Origin: Variovorax sp. RA8
Lineage (GTDB): Bacteria > Pseudomonadota > Gammaproteobacteria > Burkholderiales > Burkholderiaceae_C
Direction: 5' to 3'
DNA: 64,000 bases
Assembly (NCBI RefSeq): GCF_901827175.1
Contig: NZ_LR594663.1
Location: forward strand, 248,001-312,000
The notes under the pieces were generated by a model. It worked only from the letters and a program-made list of their open reading frames with translations, was not told where the DNA came from and did not search any database. Position numbers and translations under genes: made by a program. Shown piece after piece: positions 43,890 to 52,206 of the stretch; the first letter of the stretch is position 1, and each line of letters opens with the position of its first letter.

Positions 43890-44795
43890 ATGGACGCTGC
43901 CAATCAGACCTTCAAGTCGTCGATCGACTATTCGGCGCTGGGCGATCGCCTCCGCGCCTACCGGATCGGCGCCTCGCTGCTGGCGGAGGATGTGGCCGAG
44001 CAACTCGGCGTCTCTCGCGCGGTCGTGTATCGACTCGAAAAGGGCGAGATCGTCAAGATCGAAACCCTGGAGCGCCTGGCCCACCTGCTTGACACATCGG
44101 TGGCGTCGTTGCTGGGCGTCGAGGTCGAGTACTACTCGACGGCGCTGGGGTTGTTCGAACGCATGCGCCAATTGGAAGAGTCGTCGGACCGCATCCTCGC
44201 GCACTTCGAGCCGATCTCGCTGTTGCTGACCTCCGACGACTACCTGCCCCATCTTCGCTCCATGCTGCTCGAAGCCTCGCCGCGAGGACCCGGTAAAGGC
44301 CCCAAGGCGGCGGACATCGACAAGATGCTGCAGATCATGGCCGAGCGCAGAGCCTTCTTCGAGAAACGGCGCCCCCAGATCGTGAGCTTGATCGGCCTGC
44401 GCGAGCTCGAGCGCTTTGTGCACACCGGATTGGTCGGCCGGGTGGATTTGCCGGAAGAGGTCCGTGTCGAGCGCGTCCAGGCGGCGCGGCGCGAGGTGGA
44501 CCGCATCGCGGACCTCATGGAAAGCGAACCGTTCCACGTGCAGATCGGCCTGATCGACGACGCCATGCCGGCATCCACCTTTCAGGTTTTCTCTGGCCCG
44601 AAGCACAACGTCCTGGCGGTCAGCCCGTTTCGTCTCGGCGAGCTTCCCAACGTGCGCAATGGCATTGCCACTGTCACCGCGTCGCCCGAGGCCGTCCGCA
44701 TGCACGAAGAGATGATTGGCAGGCTCTGGAAGGCCGCCTACAAGGGCAAGACGGGTGCGCAGCACCTGCGCAAGCTGCTCGAACGCATTCACTAG
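43890..44795 (+). CDS. XRE-family (helix-turn-helix) regulator
   Basis: A 301-aa regulator. Residues 12-70 form an XRE-type HTH (ALGDRLRAYRIGASLLAEDV, VAEQLGVSRAVVYRLEKGEI, VKIETLERLAHLLDTSVASL). The remaining 230 residues are a largely helical domain of unknown type, with a final part (FQVFSGPKHNVLAVSPFRLG) that could bind a ligand. Encoded inside the pyr-like operon, it is the obvious candidate to sense orotate or PRPP-related signals and act at the palindrome before 38318. An upstream ATG at 43854 would add 12 residues. Confidence 0.85.
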   Translation: MDAANQTFKSSIDYSALGDRLRAYRIGASLLAEDVAEQLGVSRAVVYRLEKGEIVKIETLERLAHLLDTSVASLLGVEVEYYSTALGLFERMRQLEESSDRILAHFEPISLLLTSDDYLPHLRSMLLEASPRGPGKGPKAADIDKMLQIMAERRAFFEKRRPQIVSLIGLRELERFVHTGLVGRVDLPEEVRVERVQAARREVDRIADLMESEPFHVQIGLIDDAMPASTFQVFSGPKHNVLAVSPFRLGELPNVRNGIATVTASPEAVRMHEEMIGRLWKAAYKGKTGAQHLRKLLERIH

Positions 44796-44811
44796 GCTGA
44801 CTGGAGACAAC

Positions 44812-45504
44812 TTGGAATCCTTCCACGCCTCGGCGCCCGCGGCTCACGCAGTGGCGCGACACCTGATCGATTGCGGCTGTGTCGCCGTCCGCACCGACGA
44901 GCCGTTTCGCTTGCCTTCGGGCTGGGCCAGTCCTGTCTACATGGATGCACGGCGTCTCATCTCGTTCCCGCGGGAGCGCCGTGACGTGGTCGCGCATGGC
45001 ATCGGATTGCTCGAGCGACAGGGCTGCCTGGAGGGGCTCGCATCCGTTGCCGCAGGCGAGGCGAGCGGCATCGCACTGGGCGCCTGGATCGCGCAAGCGC
45101 TCGACGTGCCGCTTCAATACGTTCGCAAGCGCCCGGTTGGGCAAAGCCAGATAGAAGGCGAGATTCGCCCGGGCGACAAGGTGCTGCTCGTCGACGACAT
45201 GATGGCAGCAGGTCATTCCAAGGCACGGTTCGGCAAAGCGTTGACGGCGGTAGGTGCGAAAGTCGAGGACGTGTTCGTGGTGTTCGACTACGGCACATTC
45301 CCCACCGCAGAGTTGCTTTCGCCGTTGGGTTTGACGGTGCACGCATTGGCCACATGGCACGACGTACTCGCGGTCGCGTGCGAGCGCGGCGACTTCTCGG
45401 ACCGTGCGCTCAAAGAGCTGCAGGATTTTCTGCACGAACCGCCTGCATGGTCGCAAGCGCACGGCGGGCTCGGTGCTGCTGCACCAGTCTTCTCGACAAC
45501 GTAG
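44812..45504 (+). CDS. pyrE: Orotate phosphoribosyltransferase-like protein
   Basis: A 230-aa type I phosphoribosyltransferase. It has FRLPSGWASPVYMDARRLIS (the orotate-binding loop of OPRTases), ASVAAGEASGIALGAWIAQA, YVRKRPVGQSQIEGE (flexible catalytic loop) and the PRPP motif KVLLVDDMMAAGHSKARFGK. In the standard motif TTG or TGGS follows the two acidic residues; here it is AAGHS. It would turn orotate plus PRPP into OMP. The TTG start at 44812 has GGAGAC 6 bases upstream. It follows the regulator by 16 bases. Confidence 0.87.
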   Translation: MESFHASAPAAHAVARHLIDCGCVAVRTDEPFRLPSGWASPVYMDARRLISFPRERRDVVAHGIGLLERQGCLEGLASVAAGEASGIALGAWIAQALDVPLQYVRKRPVGQSQIEGEIRPGDKVLLVDDMMAAGHSKARFGKALTAVGAKVEDVFVVFDYGTFPTAELLSPLGLTVHALATWHDVLAVACERGDFSDRALKELQDFLHEPPAWSQAHGGLGAAAPVFSTT

Positions 45505-45516
45505 GAAAGGGAACTC

Positions 45517-45843
45517 ATGGATTTCAAGGACATCGCGCAGCGCTTCGAGCGCGCGGAATCGGGGACCGACGCGTTCAAGGCGTTCTACAAAGAGGCCTTT
45601 CAGCTCATGAAGACCGATCCGGAGAACGCCAGCTTGTATTTCGTCGTCGGCATTGCGGCGCAATCGTACGTGCGCACATACGAGGACCAGGGCGTCGCGG
45701 CCGAGTTCGCGGACCGCGCCAAGGCCACGCTTGTCGGCTTCAACGCGAAGCTCATTGAAGCTCTGGCTTCGGAGCCGGCGATGAGGCTAAAGCTGCTCAG
45801 CGAAGTCGCCACCGACTACGAGTGGCACGTGGCAGACTTCTAA
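45517..45843 (+). CDS. Unknown 108-aa protein at the end of the pyr-like operon
   Basis: A small, acidic, mostly helical soluble protein (MDFKDIAQRFERAESGTDAF, LYFVVGIAAQSYVRTYEDQG, LSEVATDYEWHVADF). It has no signal peptide, no membrane segment and no Cys. The start has a GGGAACTC stretch in front and lies 12 bases after the pyrE stop, so it belongs to the operon. I do not recognise a family. The size and composition would suit an accessory or allosteric subunit. The operon ends here; a weak GCCC/GGGC hairpin lies near 45870-45890. Confidence 0.6.
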   Translation: MDFKDIAQRFERAESGTDAFKAFYKEAFQLMKTDPENASLYFVVGIAAQSYVRTYEDQGVAAEFADRAKATLVGFNAKLIEALASEPAMRLKLLSEVATDYEWHVADF

Positions 45844-45902
45844 GCACCTAGCACGAGGTCCACTTGGCGCGCCCCTCCCCGGACAGGGCAGCGCTGCATC
45901 GC

Positions 45903-46876
45903 TCAGTCCGGCTTGATGCCGGCGTCCTTGATCGTCCTGGCCCAGCGCAGCGTGTCTCGCTTCACGAGCGCGTCGAGATCTCCCGGCGACAGGTAGTGCA
46001 GTTCGATGCCGGCTGAAGTCGCCCGTTCCTTCATCTGCGGCGACTCCAGTGCTGTCTTGATGGCGGCACTCAGCTTCTTCACGTTGCCGGCATCCATTGC
46101 CGATGGCCCGAAGATCCCGACCCAGGCATCGAGGTCGAGGTCTTTCAGGCCAGCCTCGGTCGTGGTGGGTACATTGGGAAGCGACGGATGGCGCTGCGGG
46201 CCCGTGATGGCGAGTGCCCTCAACTTGCCAGACTGGATGAATGACACCACCGATGGCGGCGTCGCAACGAAGATCTGTACCCGGCCCGCCAGCAAGTCCT
46301 GCACCACCTGCCCGGACCCGCGGTAGGGAATGTGCACGATGCTGGTCTGGGTGAGACTCTTCAGCATCTCGGTCGCAATGTGGGAGGTGGAGCCATTGCC
46401 TTGGGACGCGTAGCTCAGTTTTCCCGGGTTGGCGCGAAGATGCAGGATGAGTTCCTGCAGGGAGTTCGCGGGAACGCTCGGATGCACGACAACGACATGC
46501 GGGCCGAGCTCACCAGCGCGATGGGCGTGTAATCGTTTTGCGACCACGGCAAGCTCGCGAAGAGACTTGGGTTCCCGACGTGGAACGCCGACAGAGATCC
46601 GAGCAGCGTGTAGCCATCGGCCTTCGATCGTGCAACGTACTGATAGGCGACATTGCCGCTGCCGCCTGCTCGGTTGTCGACCAGGACCGCCTGGCCCAAC
46701 GCCGGCGCGATCGCGTCCGCCAGTAGCCGAACGGATGTGTCGACGATTCCCCCTGGCGGGTTTGGAACGACGATCGAGATGGCCTTGCCGGGATAGCCCT
46801 GTGCATTGGCGGCGTGCGCAAGACAAGCCGAAAGACAAAGAGCCGCGATCCTTCGGAGTAGATCGAGTGACTTCAT
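45903..46876 (-). pseudogene. Bug/TctC-type binding protein, broken by one missing base
   Basis: The N-terminal frame (signal peptide, YPGKAISIVVPNPPGG, VDNRAGGSGNVAYQYVARSK) and the C-terminal frame (ASQGNGSTSHIATEMLKSLT, IVHIPYRGSGQVVQDLLAGR, GIFGPSAMDAGNVKKLS) join near 46504-46505. There, one missing base in the GG/CCC stretch of the coding strand explains the shift; restored, it reads IALVSSGPHVVVVHPS. The restored protein has about 324 residues. It probably serves as receptor for the substrate of the molybdoenzyme/reductase genes that precede it on the same strand. Confidence 0.82.
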
Positions 46877-46905
46877 CGTGGAATATCCAGGTGGGGTTGG
46901 AAGGA

Positions 46906-47877
46906 TCAGAGATTGAGGACAAGGCGCGGAGAACAGCTGCGGGAGACGCATGGAAGGATGCGATTGCCTGCCGCGCGTTCGTCCGCGGTGAGGAAGGAAT
47001 CGCGGTGTTCCGGCCGACCTTCGAGCACCTCCGTCATGCAGGTTCCGCAATGGCCCTCCTCGCACGAGGTTTCGATATGCACGCCATTGGCGCGCAGCGC
47101 CTGCACGATGCTCTCGGTGGGCTGCACGTGAAAAGTAACGCCGGAAGCGGCGGCGCAGACTTCGAACGCCGTTTCGCCAGCGGCCGCCGGCGCTTCAATG
47201 CGTGCCGCGTCCGCTCCGAAGTACTCGAATCGAACATTGGCGATGGGCCAGTCCGCGGTCGACTGTCGCACGAGTTCCATGAATGGGCGTGGCCCGCAGA
47301 GATACAGATATGTCTGCGGAGCGGGCGCACGCGCGATGGACGCGATGATGTCCCCAAGCTCATCCGGCGCGTGCCCCAGGTGATACCGGACCGATGGAGC
47401 GAGAGAGCTGGTCTGCAGGCGATCCCGGAACGCCACGTGCTCGGTCGATTGCGCGAAGTAGTGCAGCTCGACATCCTTGCCGGTCCGGATCAGCTGCATC
47501 GCCATGCACAGCAGCGGCGTGATGCCGATCCCGCCCGCCAGAAGAATGAAGCGCTGACCTTCCGGTGCGATCGGGAAATGATTCCTCGGCGAACCGATCG
47601 AGAGCACATCGCCCTCTTGGAGGTCGGCGTGCATGAACAGCGACCCGCCCCGGGACTTCGGATCGCGCTTCACGCCGATGAGGTAGTGGTTCTCCTCGTA
47701 AGGCGTGCACAGAGAGTACTGCCGCACCTCGCCACCCCCGACGTCGACATCGATGTGTGCGCCGGGTTCGTACTGCGGTAGCGTCTGCGGCTCCAGGGGC
47801 ACCAGTTCGAAGGAGGCGATGTCGATGGCTTCGGCGCTCTTGCGCCGTACTCTGACTTGGATGAGGGGTGATTGCAT
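46906..47877 (-). CDS. PDR/VanB-type oxidoreductase (flavin, NAD and 2Fe-2S domains)
   Basis: A 323-aa phthalate-dioxygenase-reductase-like protein. It has an N-terminal flavin barrel (QYEPGAHIDVDVGGGEVRQY, YLIGVKRDPKSRGGSLFMHA), an NAD-binding domain (FILLAGGIGITPLLCMAMQL, YLYLCGPRPFMELVR) and a C-terminal plant-type ferredoxin with Cys-x4-Cys-x2-Cys (ETSCEEGHCGTCMTEVLEG) and a last Cys in ILPCVS. It passes electrons from or to NAD(P)H. Here its likely partner is the molybdoenzyme encoded just upstream, since no oxygenase gene is near. It follows that gene by 24 bases. Confidence 0.88.
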   Translation of the reverse strand: MQSPLIQVRVRRKSAEAIDIASFELVPLEPQTLPQYEPGAHIDVDVGGGEVRQYSLCTPYEENHYLIGVKRDPKSRGGSLFMHADLQEGDVLSIGSPRNHFPIAPEGQRFILLAGGIGITPLLCMAMQLIRTGKDVELHYFAQSTEHVAFRDRLQTSSLAPSVRYHLGHAPDELGDIIASIARAPAPQTYLYLCGPRPFMELVRQSTADWPIANVRFEYFGADAARIEAPAAAGETAFEVCAAASGVTFHVQPTESIVQALRANGVHIETSCEEGHCGTCMTEVLEGRPEHRDSFLTADERAAGNRILPCVSRSCSPRLVLNL

Positions 47878-47901
47878 GAGGTTTGTTCGGCTGGATTGGA
47901 T

Positions 47902-50246
47902 TTAGGCTGTGGGCGGATCGGGCGCGATTTCGCAGATGTAGGACCGGTGCGGCGCCGATCCGCTGATGGGATCGAGATCCCCATCGTCGATGAGCAGGTT
48001 GAAGTTCGAGCCGTGGGCGGAAAGCGGCGCGTGTCCCGGGAGGTTCAACGGATCGTTGGCTTCCCACCACCCGTACTGCGCGCAGACCACGCGCGGGTCC
48101 AGGCCCGGGTCGAGCGTCGCATTGAAACGAACCGAGCCCGTGGGTGTGCTGACCCGCACCCACGTGCCCGCCTTGATGCCGCGCGCGAGTGCAGCCGACG
48201 GATGCAGGGCGACCAGCGGCTCGGGCGCCTTGCTGCGAAGCGAGGCGATCTGCCGGTGCTGGCTGTGGCAGTACTGAGGCAGCTTGGCGGAGGTCAGCAC
48301 CAGCGGATAGCGCGCTGCGGCTTCCTGCTGCCGCAATCGCGGCAACGGCGCCACGTAGACCGGGAGCGGGTCGTAGTGGTGCCGGTGAAGGTGCTCCGAG
48401 TAGATCTCGATCTTCCCTGTGTCGGTCGCGAACCTGAACCCCGGCGCACAGTGCTTCTGGTACTGCATCTCCAGCGGATAGCGGACGCCGCCCGGGTTCT
48501 GTCTCAGGTCTTCGAGACTGATCCCCAGCGGCTGCAGGATGTAGCGCATGCCATCGTCGATGCTGCCGTTCCAGAACATGTCGGCGAGTCCCAGCCGCTT
48601 GGCGAGTTCGAAGACGACCCAGGCATCGGATCGGCTCTCGCCGGCCGCCTGCACCATCTGCGGTCGCAACTGGACGAGTTCTTCAGCCGCCTGAGTCACC
48701 TCGAATCCCACCCGCAGCGCCTCGCGTTCCCAAGGCGTGCTGATGGGGAGCACCACATCGGCGTACCGCGCCGTGGGGGTCAGGGTCACGTCGGCGTGCG
48801 CGAAGAATTCGAGCTTCTGCAGGGCCTGCTCGCCTCGAAGGGGGTTCGCGTGCGCCAGCACCAGGTTGGCGCCGAAGCCGACGACGCCGCGGATCGCGTA
48901 GGGCTCTTCGCCGAGGATGGCGCGATACAGCGCGTCGCTCCCGATGCAGCCCTGCGCGGCCGGCCCGATCGGCAGGTCGCCGATGCCGACGCACTTCTTC
49001 AGTTGTTCCTTCGACAGCAGTTCCTTGCCCGAGGCCTTTCTGGCGGGCGGGTGCGCGAAGTCGACGTTTCCGCCCGGGGCGTCGAAGCTACCCGTCAACG
49101 CGTAGAGGAGCGCGATGGCCCGGTCGGTCTGCGTCGCATTCGTGTGCTGACCGACCCCCGACCAGGCGTAGTAGCTCACCGGTCGATTCGAGAACAGCAA
49201 CTGCGCCGTCTCGCGCACCTGCTGAGCGGGCACCCAGCACAGCGCTTCGGCGCGCTCGGGGGGATATTCGCTGCACAGCTCGGCGTACGTCTGGAAGGCC
49301 GGCTTGCAATTCACCGTTCCGGTCAGCGTCCTGATGGCTCGTGCGCCGAACAGGGCGAGGGCCCCGCTGTGCTCGTCGTAGGCACCAGTGCCTGGGTCAT
49401 ACACGACGAGCGCGCCCGTGTCCTCATCGATCGCGACCAATCGCTCCGATTCGACGCTCGCGAGATCGCGCCCGTGTCTTCCCGCACCAGCAGCGGCCCG
49501 TTGGAAAAGTCGCGAATGAAGGCGTGGTCGTACCAGCCATTGCGGATCATTTCGCCGGCGATCGACAGCGCCAGTGCGCCGTCCGAACCAGGCCGCACGC
49601 GCAACCACTGATGCGCCCGCATGGCGAACCCTGCTTTGCGCGGGTCGACGACGACGATCTTCGCGCCGCGTGCGAAGGCCTCGGTGACGCCCGTCGCGTG
49701 ATCCAGCCAGGTGGCCGAGGGGTTGTGGCCCCACAGCACGATGCACTGCGTGTTCGAAAAATCCGGTGAGGCGATGCCTCTGCCGAACGTGAACGCGTGG
49801 GCCACATCCTTGTGCCAATTGCAGATCTCGGTGCCACGACAGAGGTTCGGGCTGCCGAAGGCATTGACCAGTCTTTCGATCCAGGTGACGCCATCCGACA
49901 GGGGTGATCCACTGGGCGAGGTGATCGCGAAGGACACCGCCTCCGCTCCGTGCTTGTCGCGGATGCGCCCGATCGAGGTGGAGATCAGGTCCAGCGCTTC
50001 TTCCCACGACGCCTGCCGCCAGGCCGGATCGGGCGCGTCCTTGGGCGCAGTCCGGATGAGCGGGTGGAGCAGTCGCTGCGGATTCGCCACCATCTCCGGC
50101 GCCGCCCGGCCCTTGACGCACAGGGCCTTGCCCGTCGGGTGATTGGGGTTCGGCTCATGGGCGGTCAGGATGCCGTCTTCGACAACGCTGATCGATCCGC
50201 ATCTGGAGCGGCAGAGAGCGCAAAACCCGGGGATCTTTTCGACCAT
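47902..50246 (-). pseudogene. Molybdopterin (bis-MGD) oxidoreductase, broken by one missing base
   Basis: With one base restored this is a protein of about 781 residues of the DMSO-reductase family. The N-terminus holds a 4Fe-4S site with Cys 9, 12, 16 and 43 (GFCALCRSRCGS, GKALCVKGRAAPEM). Then come CIVLWGHNPSATWLDHATGV, ADVVLPISTPWEREALR, PLVLTSAKLPQYCHSQHRQI and the C-terminal molydopterin-binding domain (GTWVRVSTPTGSVRF). The frame breaks at about 49469-49473, where one extra G gives REDTGRDLASVESERL. It has no Tat signal, so it acts in the cytoplasm. The substrate is unknown. An artefact is possible, because everything else is intact. Confidence 0.82.
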
Positions 50247-50293
50247 AGTAGTAGCTGTCGATGTTCGCGGCAGATCTGCCGCCGAACCTAATA

Positions 50294-50323
50294 ATATATA
50301 ATCTGTGTGCAGTATATATAATC
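50294..50323. promoter_or_regulatory. Two ATATATAATC repeats exactly 20 bases apart, candidate GntR operator
   Basis: The 10-mer ATATATAATC occurs at 50294-50303 and 50314-50323, two helical turns apart, in the 93-base divergent region between the molybdoenzyme and the GntR gene. The ATATAT halves also form an inverted repeat. It lies 17 bases before the GntR start and likely contains promoter and operator for both directions. Confidence 0.5.
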
Positions 50324-50339
50324 CTCGCAAAGGCGCAAG

Positions 50340-51005
50340 ATGAATGAAGCCAGCGCGCAAGCGGGCGCCAAATCGGTCTATGAAGTTCTGCGGTCGGAGA
50401 TCGCCGTGGCCGCGCTGGGACCCGGGGTCGCACTGAAGCAGGACCACTTGGCGGCCCGCTTCGGTGTCAGTCACGTGCCGATTCGCGAGGCGCTCTCCCG
50501 CCTCGTGGCCGAAGGACTCGCCATCTCCCGCCCGAACAAGGGGACTTCGGTGTCATCGCTGAGCGCGGCTGCAGCCGCCGAGCTCGTGGAACTCCGCTGG
50601 CTTCTCGAGGGCCGCCTCATCGAACTTGCGGTGCCCAATCTGTCGCGCGCGGACATCGGCCGCGCATCGGAGTTGCTGGACCAGTTGGAGCAGGCCGCCG
50701 GTATCGAGGACATCGTCCGGCTCAACCACGCCTTTCATACCGCGCTGTATGCCAAAGCGGATCGGCCCGTCCTGCTGCAAACGGTGGAATCAGCCCGGCT
50801 CAACCTGGGCCGATACCTGTACCTGCCGTGGCGATCGAAAGGCAACGTGGATCGCTCGGAAGCCGAGCACCGAAAGCTGCTGAAGCTGTGTCTGGCGGGT
50901 GATGCCGCGCGAGCCAAAGCGCTGGTGATCGAACACGTCGTCGGCACCGGCCATCGGATCGTGGACACCATCAACGAAGAGCTTGCGCGAAGCGCGGACA
51001 ACTAG
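50340..51005 (+). CDS. GntR-family regulator, FCD (FadR-type) subgroup
   Basis: A 221-aa regulator. The winged helix (VYEVLRSEIAVAALGPGVAL, QDHLAARFGVSHVPIREALS, RLVAEGLAISRPNKGTSVSS) is followed by an all-helical FCD domain with metal-binding His residues (LNHAFHTALYAKADRPVL, EAEHRKLLKLCLAGDAARAK, IEHVVGTGHRI). It is divergent from the molybdoenzyme operon and 10 bases before the MoCo-carrier-like gene, so it most likely regulates both sides through the repeats at 50294-50323. Confidence 0.92.
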   Translation: MNEASAQAGAKSVYEVLRSEIAVAALGPGVALKQDHLAARFGVSHVPIREALSRLVAEGLAISRPNKGTSVSSLSAAAAAELVELRWLLEGRLIELAVPNLSRADIGRASELLDQLEQAAGIEDIVRLNHAFHTALYAKADRPVLLQTVESARLNLGRYLYLPWRSKGNVDRSEAEHRKLLKLCLAGDAARAKALVIEHVVGTGHRIVDTINEELARSADN

Positions 51006-51015
51006 GCGAGGGCCG

Positions 51016-51576
51016 ATGGCAATCGTGGGCGTTATGGGCTCGGGGGTTGACGAATGGGCGGCGCTGGCGACGCCCGTGGGCGTTCTGATCGCCAACAGCC
51101 ATCACGATCTGCTGACGGGTGCAGGCCGGGGCGTCATGACCTCCGTGGCACGTGCCTTCTGCAGCGTGCCCGGAAGGTGGGGCCGGTCGATCGGCATCGT
51201 GCCCACGCAGGAGGACGGCGCTGGTGGGTTTGTTGCCCTGCAGGGCTACCCCAATCCCTTCGTGGATCTGCCGATCCTGACGCCGTTGCCGCGCAAAGAT
51301 CCACGCTCGCCGCCAGGAACGCTCACACGCAATCACGTCAACGTCCTGAGCAGCGATGTCTTGATCGCCTTGCCGGGCCGCGCCGGTACGTGGGATGAGA
51401 TTGCACTGTGCCTTCGCTTTCGCAAGCCCCTAGTGTGTTTCGGCGAGGCCGCGGCGTTCGCTGTCGACACGCCGGGCCTCGTGACGACGACCTCGCTGGA
51501 AGATGTTGCGGCGTTCCTGAGCGCTCACCTTGCGCCCCGAGCCCCACCTATCGAGCCGCTCCATCCGCATGGATGA
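51016..51576 (+). CDS. SLOG/LOG-fold protein, molybdenum cofactor carrier-like
   Basis: A 186-aa Rossmann-like protein: IVGVMGSGVDEWAALATPVG, LLTGAGRGVMTSVARAFC (the GGxxGxM-type phosphate loop), GIVPTQ, LTRNHVNVLSSDVLIALPGR and AGTWDEIALCLRFRKPLVCF. The LOG superfamily includes cytokinin-activating nucleoside monophosphate hydrolases and MoCo carrier proteins. Next to a molybdoenzyme operon, a carrier or insertion role for the cofactor is the better guess. ATG 51016 is chosen; it lies 10 bases after the GntR stop. Confidence 0.75.
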   Translation: MAIVGVMGSGVDEWAALATPVGVLIANSHHDLLTGAGRGVMTSVARAFCSVPGRWGRSIGIVPTQEDGAGGFVALQGYPNPFVDLPILTPLPRKDPRSPPGTLTRNHVNVLSSDVLIALPGRAGTWDEIALCLRFRKPLVCFGEAAAFAVDTPGLVTTTSLEDVAAFLSAHLAPRAPPIEPLHPHG

Positions 51577-51820
51577 GCTCGCGCATCAGCGCAGCGATGA
51601 ATGCCGCGAGCGCCTGCGCCCCATCCGGCCCCACGCCAGGCGGACTCCCGAAGCTGACCCTCGCGACCAGATCGCGGTAGCGTGGCAGCATCACCTGCAA
51701 CGTTGCAGCGATGCGCTCCTTGTTGCGTGCCCTTCGGTACAACCGCGTGAGCGGATGCCGCTGTGCATCCGCCGAAATGACGTTGCTCACCAGCGCGGGC
51801 ACGAACCGCGTTTCAGGCAC
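51548..51820 (-). pseudogene. C-terminal fragment of an unidentified helical protein, perhaps a TetR-type regulator
   Basis: About 90 residues in one frame (FVPALVSNVISADAQRHPLT, RLYRRARNKERIAATLQVML, FIAALMRELIHADGAAR) look like the helical C-terminal part of a regulator. The frame is cut at its 5' side by the dispersed repeat at 51823-51844, and no DNA-binding part is present. Its 3' end overlaps the tail of the LOG-fold gene. Confidence 0.3.
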
Positions 51821-51822
51821 CA

Positions 51823-51844
51823 GGCCGACTGTAGCCGGTCGCGG
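51823..51844. repeat. 22-base dispersed repeat, copy 2
   Basis: This copy is identical to 37562-37583. It is followed by a G-run (51850-51857) and a TCCGAAGCC motif at 51884-51892, also found after the first copy. It borders decayed DNA next to an IS110 remnant. Confidence 0.6.
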
Positions 51845-52206
51845 TCTTCGGGGGGGGCCTCGAAGCGGGCGTTAGCTGGTCAGCTCCGAAGCCCGCGCTC
51901 GTGCAAAACTGGACGGACGTGACGTAGTTCCGCTTCTCTGATCGGGCCCGTTTGTCAACAGCGGGCTGTCTTTGTGTTGTGGGCATTGTGCTGGAATCGT
52001 CTCGGTGCAGGTCACGCTTCTCTACGCAGTCGGATCCGGGCCTTCCGGCACGGCGCTGCACGCATTGGTCAGACGCAGCAGAGAGCCACGCTTTTGGACG
52101 CGCTTTCATGCGCAGCAGACATTTGCGGTTCATCCGGACCATCGTCCACACCTTGACGAATCTCTTCACAACAACCATTCAGCAGGGGTTGGTCTCGCTC
52201 AGCTAT
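51845..52206. other. About 360 bases without a recognisable gene
   Basis: Between the dispersed repeat and the IS110 transposase remnant I see no frame with family features. The right part may belong to the end of the IS110 element, whose boundary cannot be fixed because this family has no clear inverted repeats. Confidence 0.4.
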
